A stretch of DNA of 44,366 bases from Bdellovibrionales bacterium. Lineage in GTDB: Bacteria > Bdellovibrionota > Bdellovibrionia > Bdellovibrionales > UBA1609. The stretch lies in NCBI GenBank assembly GCA_020630675.1, contig JAHDIR010000022.1, positions 1 through 44,366 of the forward strand. Reading direction: 5' to 3'. Every line of letters begins with the position of its first letter. Position 1 is the first letter of the stretch. Shown piece after piece: positions 25,296 through 32,883 of this stretch. The translations under genes were made by a program, and so were the position numbers. Below the pieces are notes generated by a model that searched no databases, was not told the DNA's origin, and saw only the letters and a program-made list of their open reading frames with translations.

Positions 25296-25694
25296 ATGGA
25301 ATTTATATATTGCGCATTCTGTAAACATAGACGAAAGGCTTACTTGAAAAAAAGTGTTGGCCTACGTGATATAGGTATGTGTCTTCTTTTGTCGGCTTTA
25401 CTCATGCTATCGGTATGGCAATCCTTTCACTCTGGTGTTTTCTTTATTTTTTTTATTTTATTATCTATATGCGAAGTCGCTATTCATTTTCGTAAAAGAG
25501 TTTCTATGGAGTGTAAAATTTGTGGTTTTGATCCGGTTTTATATGTGAGGTCTCCTCATTTAGCAGAAAAAAAAGTAAAAGACCTATTGGAGCAAAAAAA
25601 ACAATCTCCTGATTTTTATTTAGCTAAAAATAACCCCTTTGCGCATTTACCAACTCGCTCGGTGGATAAAAGTAATTTAAAAAACAATCCGTAA
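25296..25694 (+). CDS. Zinc-ribbon membrane protein of unknown function
   Basis: The 132-residue protein has C6-A-F-C9 near the N-terminus and C-K-I-C near residues 72-75, so four Cys can form one zinc ribbon split by a membrane hairpin. Two hydrophobic segments (about 26-40 and 46-62) separate the pairs, which puts both on the cytoplasmic side. The C-terminal 50 residues are polar. ACAGGT precedes the ATG. It is divergent from the barrel-protein gene at 25211. I do not recognise the family; a membrane-linked regulatory or assembly role is only a guess. Confidence 0.65.
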   Translation: MEFIYCAFCKHRRKAYLKKSVGLRDIGMCLLLSALLMLSVWQSFHSGVFFIFFILLSICEVAIHFRKRVSMECKICGFDPVLYVRSPHLAEKKVKDLLEQKKQSPDFYLAKNNPFAHLPTRSVDKSNLKNNP

Positions 25695-25700
25695 CTTGTG

Positions 25701-25721
25701 CAGGACTAAGATCGAGTCCTG
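25701..25721 (+). other. Hairpin without T tract before the leaderless gene
   Basis: CAGGACT (25701-25707) pairs with AGTCCTG (25715-25721) around AAGATCG. No T run follows, so it is unlikely to be a terminator. Confidence 0.5.
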
Positions 25722-25738
25722 ACAGTCGGGATCGTTTC

Positions 25739-25768
25739 TGGACTTTTATTTGTACCCCTTCGTATAAT
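25739..25768 (+). promoter_or_regulatory. Promoter with consensus -10 touching the start codon
   Basis: TATAAT (25763-25768) is a perfect -10 hexamer and TGGACT (25739-25744) a fair -35 at 18 bases. Transcription would start about 25775, exactly at the second of two in-frame ATGs. Confidence 0.6.
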
Positions 25769-25774
25769 ATGAAT

Positions 25775-26692
25775 ATGAAACTGATTTTATGTTTATTGAT
25801 AGTCGTGAGTTTTTTTGATTTAAGTTTTGCTCATGCTAAGAAAAAAAGAAGAAAACGAAAAAAATCTCAAGTGGCAGTTGTACAGGTCGATGGAGCTGCC
25901 GTTTATAAAGTTCCTAACTTTGACTCTCCTATTGTTTCTTACTTGAATAAAGGAAAAAAAATTAGAGCTTCTAAAAAACTTTACCCTGGCATTGGTGGCT
26001 TAGGAAGTTTTTATAAGGTAAGAATTAAAAAAGGTAAGTATGGTTATGTCACTGATGTTGACCTCTTTCCTGTTAAAACAAAGGCTAAAAAAGAAGAAAG
26101 TGCTGCTATTGATAGTGAGGTTTTTTCAGGCTCATCCCCCGGCGAAGAAAAACCTTTTGTTAGCGAAGAAAGTGGCGCCGGGCTCTATTTAAGTCGATGG
26201 GTCGGGTTGAGCTACAATATGGTGAATTTTTCCGAAGAAATCTCTGGGAAAACATTTTCTGAAAATCGAGGATTTATGGGGCTCAAGTTATCTGGCCCTA
26301 AAGCTCTTTTTACTTCCTTGCCCTTAGAGCTTAATTTAATGGCTTCTTTTTCGCCGGCATCTTATTATGCCGACATTAGTGAGGGGGCTGAGGGTTTTAC
26401 ACTATTGGCTGATTTGCTTTATGTGTTGCCTTTCATTGAAGAGACCAAATATATGATTTATTACGGATTAGGCCCAATGGTTTCTTACAATAGCCTAAGA
26501 ATTAAAGTCACTCGCAATGGTGTGTCTGAACCTGTGGAATTAGACTCGCAAGTTGTTAACTTGGGTTTGAGCGGGGCTCTAGGTTTAGCTTATAAGTTGG
26601 GGCAGAGTTTTATGGTTAAGCTTGAAGCCAAGTATTTGTATGAAAAACAAGGTCATCTCTCTCTGGGCGGTGGTTTGCAAATGAAGTTTTAA
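25775..26692 (+). CDS. SH3-like domain plus outer-membrane beta-barrel protein
   Basis: ATG 25775 gives 305 residues; ATG 25769 would add two. A signal peptide (about 1-21) is followed by a very basic patch, KKKRRKRKKSQ. A bacterial SH3-like fold comes next (VVQVDGAAVYKVPNFDSPIVSYLNKGKKI ... SFYKVRIKKGKYGYVTDVDLF, about 33-100). After an acidic linker, a barrel domain of about 160 residues has repeated aromatic-flanked strands and ends QMKF, with C-terminal Phe. SH3-like domains often bind peptidoglycan peptides, so the protein may tether wall and outer membrane (inference). There is no Shine-Dalgarno sequence, and the -10 box adjoins the start, so the mRNA may be leaderless. Confidence 0.75.
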   Translation: MKLILCLLIVVSFFDLSFAHAKKKRRKRKKSQVAVVQVDGAAVYKVPNFDSPIVSYLNKGKKIRASKKLYPGIGGLGSFYKVRIKKGKYGYVTDVDLFPVKTKAKKEESAAIDSEVFSGSSPGEEKPFVSEESGAGLYLSRWVGLSYNMVNFSEEISGKTFSENRGFMGLKLSGPKALFTSLPLELNLMASFSPASYYADISEGAEGFTLLADLLYVLPFIEETKYMIYYGLGPMVSYNSLRIKVTRNGVSEPVELDSQVVNLGLSGALGLAYKLGQSFMVKLEAKYLYEKQGHLSLGGGLQMKF

Positions 26693-26763
26693 GTAAAAAT
26701 GTTTTTTAAGCTCAATGTGTAAAAAGTAATAAATTTAATTTTAAAAAAACAGGAGGTTTTTTT

Positions 26764-27042
26764 ATGAAAAAAATAAGTCTTTTTATGGGAGTGATTCTGT
26801 TTTCATTGTGTGCATTGAGTATGGCTAATCGGAAAAAAGAAAATTATATAATTAAAAAGAATTCTCACCAAAATGTAGCCCATCGTGACATAAGTAATTC
26901 AGTGACTATTGACCCATCTAGGAATTCAAATTTAGTTTATGAAGAGCTGGATGATGTGGTTTGCTTTTATTTTAAATTTCAGCCGGGGTCTAATAAAAAG
27001 TCGGATCGACAATTTCAATGTCTACATAAAACACAAAAGTGA
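26764..27042 (+). CDS. Small secreted protein
   Basis: ACAGGAGG is well placed before ATG. The 92-residue product has a clear signal peptide (MKKISLFMGVILFSLCALSMA) and a mature part of about 71 polar residues with two Cys (VVCFYF and QFQCLHK) that could form a disulfide. No family recognised. The strong ribosome binding site and signal peptide argue that it is real. Confidence 0.6.
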   Translation: MKKISLFMGVILFSLCALSMANRKKENYIIKKNSHQNVAHRDISNSVTIDPSRNSNLVYEELDDVVCFYFKFQPGSNKKSDRQFQCLHKTQK

Positions 27043-27151
27043 CGTCTTTTTTTTAATACGACACCACTTAGGAATAAAGTGGAATTTAAAGTTTAGCCAT
27101 AACCATAAATATAATTTTGGAAAAGCACCTTTTTTACTTGAAGCTTTGTTT

Positions 27152-27628
27152 TTAAAAACTTTCTTCTAATATGTAAAAACCAAACTCTGCTGAAAAACTC
27201 AAGTTTTGCTCAGATAAATCTTTAGTGATAAAATCTATTTTTAGTTTGTAGAATAAGTCGGGAGCCAGATCATAAAACTGGATTTCTTTAATGCTAATGT
27301 CATAACTTTTACTTTTAATATCTAGTTTTTTGTCGGCGTCATCTTGTTTTAAATCCTCTAGGTTTCCTTTCATGGCCAGAGGTTGAGAAGACAGTCCACA
27401 TATGAACAGGTGTTTTAGCTCTTTATCTTTACTGTAAAAGACAGTTCCTATCCATTTTTGATGTTGAACTATCGGTGTGTTGAGAAACTGGTTTTTTTCT
27501 TTCATTTGATGAATGGCTAGGGCAGTTTCTGGGGCTTGTCGGCAATCAACAATGTCGGCAGCCAAAGAATTAGATGTTGCTATCCAAGTGATGATTAAAG
27601 CAGCTAGCGCAGTTATTTTTTGTAACAT
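27152..27628 (-). CDS. Secreted protein of unknown function
   Basis: The 158-residue protein has a signal peptide (about 1-23, ending LAA). The mature part has two Cys (DCRQAPE near 28 and FICGLSS near 75) and mixed alpha/beta composition, with no motif I recognise. Its upstream region has a good promoter and a G6 tract eight bases before ATG, like other exported-protein genes in this window. It converges with the small secreted-protein gene; no obvious terminator lies in the 109-base gap, only a weak CCACTT/AAGTGG repeat (27064-27082). Confidence 0.6.
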   Translation of the reverse strand: MLQKITALAALIITWIATSNSLAADIVDCRQAPETALAIHQMKEKNQFLNTPIVQHQKWIGTVFYSKDKELKHLFICGLSSQPLAMKGNLEDLKQDDADKKLDIKSKSYDISIKEIQFYDLAPDLFYKLKIDFITKDLSEQNLSFSAEFGFYILEESF

Positions 27629-27969
27629 GATATTTTCCCCCCGGGTTTAGTCATCATGTTATAGAGCCCTAGCTCTTTGGTGGCAAATACATCTGTTAAG
27701 GCTGCTCTGGAAGTGAAGAATTTATAAGCCAGCTTGTGTCCATTGGTGTTGATTTTACAAGAAAAACAAAGCTTTTTGGGGTTTTAGAAAGCCGAAAAAG
27801 GCGTGATGAGCGAGCTTTATGGGTAAAAACAGCTGGTATTTTTTAATTTGAAATGAAAATTAACTTTTAACACCAGTTTACTGTGGCTCATTAATTAGGA
27901 ATTGGATATAAAAGATCAAGCTTTAGCTGCATATGTTACATAATATTTAAAAAGTAAGGGAGATCTTTT
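27629..27969. other. Divergent intergenic region before mutL
   Basis: 341 bases. The left end holds the promoter of the minus-strand secreted-protein gene and a small AGAGC/GCTCT hairpin (27663-27676). The right end has the mutL ribosome binding site AAGGGAG (27955-27961). I saw no convincing mutL promoter and no coding potential. Confidence 0.5.
27658..27686 (-). promoter_or_regulatory. Probable promoter for the secreted-protein gene at 27628
   Basis: On the minus strand: TTGCCA (27686-27681), a 17-base spacer and TATAAC (27663-27658). Five of six bases match consensus in each box. Confidence 0.6.
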
Positions 27970-29976
27970 TTGGATATTCAAAAGTTACCTCAAGAACTCG
28001 TCAATCAAATTGCCGCCGGCGAAGTGGTAGAAAGACCCGCACATATGGTGAAAGAATTAGTAGAAAACTCCATTGATGCTGGAGCCACTGAAGTGGAGGT
28101 TGAGTTTGATCAAGGAGGGCGCTTTGTTCGAGTGTCTGATAACGGAAAAGGAATTTCTCCGGAGCAACTGCCACTGGCTTTAGCTCGTCATGCCACAAGT
28201 AAAATTGATAAAATTGATGACCTTTGGCACTTGAGTAGTTTTGGTTTTCGCGGCGAGGCTCTTGCCAGTATAGCTGCCGTCTGTGACTTTAAAATTATCT
28301 CGAAGCAAAAAGGTCGTGACGAGGCTTTTCAGCTACACAGTCAATTTGGTCAATGGAATGAAGTTGAGCCATGTGGAGGAAAAGAGGGAACTTCAATTGT
28401 AATAAGTGAGCTTTTTACTAATGTTCCTGCTCGCTTAAAATTTTTAAAATCAGAAGGGGCTGAGCACACACAAATTAAACAAACTCTTAAAGCAATGGCG
28501 ATGTCCCACCCTGAGGTTGCCTTTCGTGTAAAAAATAAAAATGAATTGATTTACTTTTGGCCGTCAACGAGTTCACGCAAAGAACGGGTAGAGGCTGTTC
28601 TTGAGCAAGAGCCTATGTATTGTGCACAAGGAGAACTAGAAGGGGCATCTGTCGAAATTATTTTTTCAAGCCCTAACCACACTGTGCGTAGTCGTCGTCA
28701 AATTTGGACCTTTGCTCAAAACCGCTGGGTTCAAGATCGGACAATGGGAGCCGCCGTTGTTGATGCTTATAAAAGTTTACTTATGCATGGAGAGTTTCCT
28801 TTTGTGGCTTGTTTTGTTAAAGCTCAATCAGATGACTTAGATGTTAATATTCATCCAACCAAATCAGAGGTGAAGTTTAAAAACTCTTCGGACATTTATA
28901 AATTAGTTTACAGGGCTTTACGAGGAGAAGTCGAGGCAGCTCCATGGATTGATAAGCTTCTCGGCACCTCTGGTGCTGACTCTTCCGACAGCTACACTTT
29001 AAAGTTAAACGTTCAAAAAAAATCTTCGCAAGAAAAACCTGAATTGAACCTTTCCTTTCAAGAAGCAACTTTAAACCAAACTCAATACGCGCAAAAAACT
29101 TTTATTAAAAAGCCATCATCGCCAGACCAAATGGTCAATAATACCCGTGATCAGCTTCAAACATTGTCGGTGTCTTCCTTTGAAAGTTCGAAAGAAAAAA
29201 GCGTCCTTAGTCAAGATCATGCCAACCCTGAAAGTCATCCTGGAGTTATTGCCGAAAATAAAAAAGAGAATTTGGCTGTTGATGATACCAACATTAAGGC
29301 TTTTGAGGCCGATTCAACTTCGTCAATACCTTCGTTAAACTCCAATGAAGAGAGTTCTCAAAAAGATAACTTAGAGCCAACAGTGTATTCCCAGTGGGGT
29401 CAGTTACAGGTTTTGGGCCAAGTTGATCTTACTTATATTCTTACTCAAAATGAAAGGTCTATGATTCTTGTTGACCAGCATGCTGCTCATGAACGAGTGA
29501 TGTATGAAAAGTTAATGGTTTCTTGGGAAGAGCAAAATTTTGAAGTTCAAGGTTTGTTAATCCCTGAAATTATTAATATGAGCGAAGAACATGTTAAGTT
29601 GCTTTTAACTCATAGTGAAGAAATAGAAAAAATGGGAATAGTGATTGATAGTATGGGAGAAGACTGTTTAGCCATTCGAAGTATCCCTAGTATTATAAAG
29701 TTGGGCTCAATTAAAAATGGTCTTGAGAAGTTAGCTAATGAATTGGCACAAAATGGTGGAAGTGTAGCTTTGCAAGGTGTGGTTGGCGATGTTTTTGCCT
29801 CCATGGCTTGTCACTCGGTGGTTCGAGCCGGCCAAGCTTTGAGTCGTGAAGAAATGAAGTCTTTGTTGGTACAAATGGATGAGTTTCCTTTGTCGAGCTT
29901 TTGCCCTCATGGTCGACCGGTTTTTGTCGAGTACCCTTTTGCAAAAATTGAAAAGGATTTTGGGCGCATTGTCTGA
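27970..29976 (+). CDS. mutL: DNA mismatch repair protein MutL (endonuclease type)
   Basis: TTG 27970 is the start, with AAGGGAG at proper spacing and MDIQKLPQELVNQIAAGEVVERP at once. The 668-residue protein has the GHKL ATPase (VENSIDAGA, DNGKGI, GFRGEAL), the transducer domain (VNIHPTKSEVKF), a Ser/Glu/Gln-rich linker (about 335-470) and the C-terminal dimerisation domain. That domain carries the nuclease motif DQHA(x)2E(x)4E (Asp502 onward), ACH 613-615 and CPHGRP from Cys645. These are the metal-site motifs of MutL proteins that nick DNA themselves in bacteria lacking MutH. miaA overlaps its 3' end. Confidence 0.97.
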   Translation: MDIQKLPQELVNQIAAGEVVERPAHMVKELVENSIDAGATEVEVEFDQGGRFVRVSDNGKGISPEQLPLALARHATSKIDKIDDLWHLSSFGFRGEALASIAAVCDFKIISKQKGRDEAFQLHSQFGQWNEVEPCGGKEGTSIVISELFTNVPARLKFLKSEGAEHTQIKQTLKAMAMSHPEVAFRVKNKNELIYFWPSTSSRKERVEAVLEQEPMYCAQGELEGASVEIIFSSPNHTVRSRRQIWTFAQNRWVQDRTMGAAVVDAYKSLLMHGEFPFVACFVKAQSDDLDVNIHPTKSEVKFKNSSDIYKLVYRALRGEVEAAPWIDKLLGTSGADSSDSYTLKLNVQKKSSQEKPELNLSFQEATLNQTQYAQKTFIKKPSSPDQMVNNTRDQLQTLSVSSFESSKEKSVLSQDHANPESHPGVIAENKKENLAVDDTNIKAFEADSTSSIPSLNSNEESSQKDNLEPTVYSQWGQLQVLGQVDLTYILTQNERSMILVDQHAAHERVMYEKLMVSWEEQNFEVQGLLIPEIINMSEEHVKLLLTHSEEIEKMGIVIDSMGEDCLAIRSIPSIIKLGSIKNGLEKLANELAQNGGSVALQGVVGDVFASMACHSVVRAGQALSREEMKSLLVQMDEFPLSSFCPHGRPVFVEYPFAKIEKDFGRIV

Positions 29977-30889
29977 TTTAAAAAAAGTACTTTTTATTGT
30001 TGGGCCAACCGCCTCGGGAAAATCTCAGCTGTCCTATCAATTGGCCAAGAAGTTTAATGGTGTTATCGTTAACTGTGATAGCTTGCAAGTCTATGAAGGT
30101 TTAAATATTGGCTCTGCCAAACCAACAAAAACTGAAATGGCGTTATGTCCTCATTATCTCTTTGGACATATTGAAAATGGGGATGAGTATACGGCCGGTC
30201 GATTTCGTTCCGATGCCATTAGACTTTTAAAAAACACTTCACATTCCCTGTACATTTTTGTTGGAGGTAGTGGTTTTTACATTAAAGCTCTCGTTGATGG
30301 AATGTTTGAAGAAACTCCCATAAAATTGACGATTCAAAATGAAGTTAAAAATATGAAGAGTAAAATGAGTAAAGAAGAGCTCTTTCAATTTTTAGCTGAT
30401 CGAGACCCCGCATATGCCCACAACATTCACGTCAATGACACCTATAGAGTTTCAAGGGCTTTAGAGCTGGTATTGTCTTTAAATAAAACTATGAAAGAAA
30501 TTCAGGATGAGTTTTCCTCGAAAAGTTCTGATTTTATTTATCCTCATCGCTATTTGGGTGTAAACCCAGGAAGAGAAGTTTTGAGAGAACGAGTGGCTTT
30601 GCGCTTACAAAAAATGCTAGAAGCCGGTTTTCGACAAGAAGTTGAAAAGCTCCTTCAAGACAACTTAAAAACTTGGAAACCTTTAAATTCGGTGGGGTAT
30701 AAAGAAATGCAAGAGTGGTTAGGTGGCCATAGAGACGAAAGAGATTTTCTAAGTGAAGTAATAAAAAACACAATGAGGCTAGCTAAGCGTCAAATGACTT
30801 GGTTTAAAAGAAATTCAGAAATTGAATGGTTAAAAGGCCCCCTAGACCCTTTGTCACAAAAATCTATAGACTTTTTGTCTAGGGATTGA
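29969..30889 (+). CDS. miaA: tRNA dimethylallyltransferase MiaA
   Basis: I take TTG 29969, which overlaps the mutL stop codon (29974-29976) and gives 306 residues, the normal MiaA length. Longer in-frame readings would lie within mutL. Motifs: P-loop GPTASGKS (12-19), NCDSLQVYEGLNIGSAKPT, GGSGFYIKALVDG, and the YRVSRALE helix with the WFKRNSEIEWL end. MiaA transfers the dimethylallyl group to A37 of tRNAs reading U-starting codons. The overlap implies translational coupling; mutL-miaA pairing also occurs in enterobacteria. Confidence 0.95.
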   Translation: MSDLKKVLFIVGPTASGKSQLSYQLAKKFNGVIVNCDSLQVYEGLNIGSAKPTKTEMALCPHYLFGHIENGDEYTAGRFRSDAIRLLKNTSHSLYIFVGGSGFYIKALVDGMFEETPIKLTIQNEVKNMKSKMSKEELFQFLADRDPAYAHNIHVNDTYRVSRALELVLSLNKTMKEIQDEFSSKSSDFIYPHRYLGVNPGREVLRERVALRLQKMLEAGFRQEVEKLLQDNLKTWKPLNSVGYKEMQEWLGGHRDERDFLSEVIKNTMRLAKRQMTWFKRNSEIEWLKGPLDPLSQKSIDFLSRD

Positions 30890-30937
30890 ACAAATGTTAT
30901 ATTTACTTTTAATCACTTTTAGAAAGGAATTAACTTC

Positions 30938-31825
30938 ATGTTGAGTATGACCGGTTTTGGATTAGCTAAAGTAAAAACTCGAGACAGTGAGGTTCAGGTT
31001 CAAGTTAAAAGTGTAAATTCTCGGTATCTGGATGTGAAGATACATATGCCTAGAGAGTACACCGTTTGGGAAAAAGAGGTTCGTGACCAATTAAAACTAA
31101 GTTTACAAAGAGGAACTGTTGAAGTTTATTGTTCGAGAAAATTTAACGGTAAAACCTCTGAAGTGTCTTTGCAAACAGATGAAGTTCTCGCAAAATCTTG
31201 GCTCAAAGAATATTGTAAGTTGTCCAAGCAACTCGGCTTAAAAAGTGACCCAAAAGAAATAAAACTCATTGAAATGCTTAAGTCGGCTCCTGTATTAAGT
31301 GTTCATGAAAAAAAAGGAGCCAGTGCTAGTGAGAAACAGGTTTTTTTCAAAGCCTTGGGTATGGCTCTTAAATCTTGTGTTGCCGAAAGAAAAAGAGAAG
31401 GGGCGGCGCTTAAAGTAGTTTTTAACAGCCTACTCAGTGAACTATCTAAAGAAGTTCTTAAGATTGAAAAAAATCGAACAAAGGCAAATATTGAGCTTCA
31501 AAAACGATGGAAAGCTAAATTGTCTCGACTGAAAGACCAAAAGGGAATAGACCCCAGTCGGCTAGCTCAAGAGGTTTCTCTGCTGATTGAAAAGTCTGAT
31601 ATAAATGAAGAGGTCGTGCGCTTACGTGAACACATCAGTAACTGTAAATCTTTGCTTAAGTCCAAAGGGCGAAGAGGAAAAAAACTTGAGTTTTACACTC
31701 AAGAGCTTTTGAGAGAAATTAATACTGTTGGTTCTAAATCTCAAATTGTTGAGTTGACCAACTCGGTAGTAAATGCAAAAACCATCATTGAACAGATTAG
31801 AGAACAGGTGCAAAACATAGAATGA
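30938..31825 (+). CDS. yicC: YicC family endoribonuclease-like protein
   Basis: The 295-residue protein has the YicC N-terminal block MLSMTGFGLAKVK with EVQVQVKSVNSRYLDVKIHMP and the C-terminal DUF1732 block: DPSRLAQEVSLLIEKSDINEEVVRLREHI, then GKKLEFYTQELLREINTVGSKSQ. E. coli YicC has been reported to be an endoribonuclease acting on small RNAs such as RyhB. AAAGGAATT precedes ATG. Its last four bases overlap gmk (ATGA), so they are coupled. Confidence 0.95.
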   Translation: MLSMTGFGLAKVKTRDSEVQVQVKSVNSRYLDVKIHMPREYTVWEKEVRDQLKLSLQRGTVEVYCSRKFNGKTSEVSLQTDEVLAKSWLKEYCKLSKQLGLKSDPKEIKLIEMLKSAPVLSVHEKKGASASEKQVFFKALGMALKSCVAERKREGAALKVVFNSLLSELSKEVLKIEKNRTKANIELQKRWKAKLSRLKDQKGIDPSRLAQEVSLLIEKSDINEEVVRLREHISNCKSLLKSKGRRGKKLEFYTQELLREINTVGSKSQIVELTNSVVNAKTIIEQIREQVQNIE

Positions 31826-32397
31826 ACTCTAAAGAATTAATTTTTATTGTGGTAGGGCCCAGTGGAGCTGGAAAATCAAGCTTTGTTGATCGTATTATCT
31901 CTGAAGTTTCTAAAATTGAAGATGTTATTACCAATACCACTCGTCCCATGAGAGCTGGTGAAAGTCAGGGAGTTCCTTATGACTTTGTCACCGTTGATGA
32001 GTTTAAAAACCGTTTAAATGATGGTCTTTTTGTCGAATGGGCCGAAGTTCATGGTAATTTGTATGGAACACCTAAGTCGGAAGTAGAGAGAATATCTGGT
32101 AATCAACATGCTCTAATCATGGACATTGATGTGCAAGGAGCTCGCAGCTTCAAAGAGCAATACCCTCATGCTGTGACCTTTTTTATTCTCCCTCCCTCCA
32201 TAAATGCATTGCGTCAAAGGGTGATGGAGCGCGATGGATCGTCTTTAAGTCCAGAAAAACTAGAATTACGAATGAAAAATGCTGAAAAAGAAATTGCTGA
32301 AAGTGACAGTTTTGATCACAAAATTGTAAATGACGACTTTGAGGCTTCTTACAAGGTCTTTAAAAATTTAGTTGAAGGTTACCTCGAAAAATTATAA
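31822..32397 (+). CDS. gmk: Guanylate kinase
   Basis: The 191-residue enzyme has P-loop GPSGAGKSS (12-20), TTRPMRAGESQGVPYDFVT for GMP binding, the GNLYGTPKSEV loop, and the LIMDIDVQGARSFK Walker B region. It phosphorylates GMP to GDP. The start overlaps the yicC stop by four bases. The order yicC-gmk-rpoZ is widespread in Gram-negative bacteria and links GMP metabolism with the (p)ppGpp gene nearby. Confidence 0.97.
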   Translation: MNSKELIFIVVGPSGAGKSSFVDRIISEVSKIEDVITNTTRPMRAGESQGVPYDFVTVDEFKNRLNDGLFVEWAEVHGNLYGTPKSEVERISGNQHALIMDIDVQGARSFKEQYPHAVTFFILPPSINALRQRVMERDGSSLSPEKLELRMKNAEKEIAESDSFDHKIVNDDFEASYKVFKNLVEGYLEKL

Positions 32398-32434
32398 GTA
32401 TATCGTTTGTAAAAGCTTAAATTAGGAGTAAATA

Positions 32435-32656
32435 GTGGCCAGAGTTACCGTAGAAGATTGTCTAGATAAAGTAGAAAACAGATTTATGCTTGTTCACCTT
32501 GTGGCCAAAAGATCAAAACAGCTTTTAAAAGGTGCCACTCCGACCATTCCTTTAAACAAAAATAACAAATATGTTGTGAACTCACTTCGTGAAGTGGCTG
32601 CCGGTAGTGTTTATTTTGACCGATCAGAAGGTAATGTTCCTCAAAAAGATTTTTAA
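32435..32656 (+). CDS. rpoZ: RNA polymerase omega subunit
   Basis: GTG 32435 follows TTAGGAG. The 73-residue protein has [31 protein letters not shown], the conserved omega segment that clamps the beta' C-terminus, then [16 protein letters not shown]. Omega helps fold beta' and, in proteobacteria, completes (p)ppGpp site 1 through its N-terminus (MARVTV). It is followed by a terminator, so rsh is probably transcribed separately. Confidence 0.95.
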   Translation: MARVTVEDCLDKVENRFMLVHLVAKRSKQLLKGATPTIPLNKNNKYVVNSLREVAAGSVYFDRSEGNVPQKDF

Positions 32657-32687
32657 ATCACTGAGAAACACACAATTAATTTAAATG

Positions 32688-32720
32688 AAAGGGGAGCCCA
32701 AAAAAAGCTTCCCTTTTTTT
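32688..32720 (+). terminator. Intrinsic terminator after rpoZ
   Basis: AAAGGGGAGC (32688-32697) pairs with GCTTCCCTTT (32707-32716), with one G-U, and runs into seven T. Confidence 0.85.
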
Positions 32721-32813
32721 ATAACCAAAGGTCTAGGGGGAGATACACTCCTTTGTGTACCTGGGCGGATTTTCCTTAAAAAAACTCTGACAAGTGGCTT
32801 AAGTTGTAAGCTT

Positions 32814-32842
32814 TTCAAGACGATAGGAGTTTGTGGTAGAAT
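32814..32842 (+). promoter_or_regulatory. Candidate promoter for rsh
   Basis: TAGAAT (32837-32842) is a good -10. The TTCAAG at 32814-32819, 17 bases upstream, is a weak -35. Confidence 0.35.
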
Positions 32843-32883
32843 AGTATATGACACCTTAGGATTATTTAAAAGCAGGTTTGATT

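Noticed and set aside
27970-29976. mutL as a damaged or MutH-dependent form
   Set aside because: The ATPase motifs and the DQHA(x)2E(x)4E, ACH and CPHGRP motifs are all intact, so it is a normal endonuclease-type MutL.
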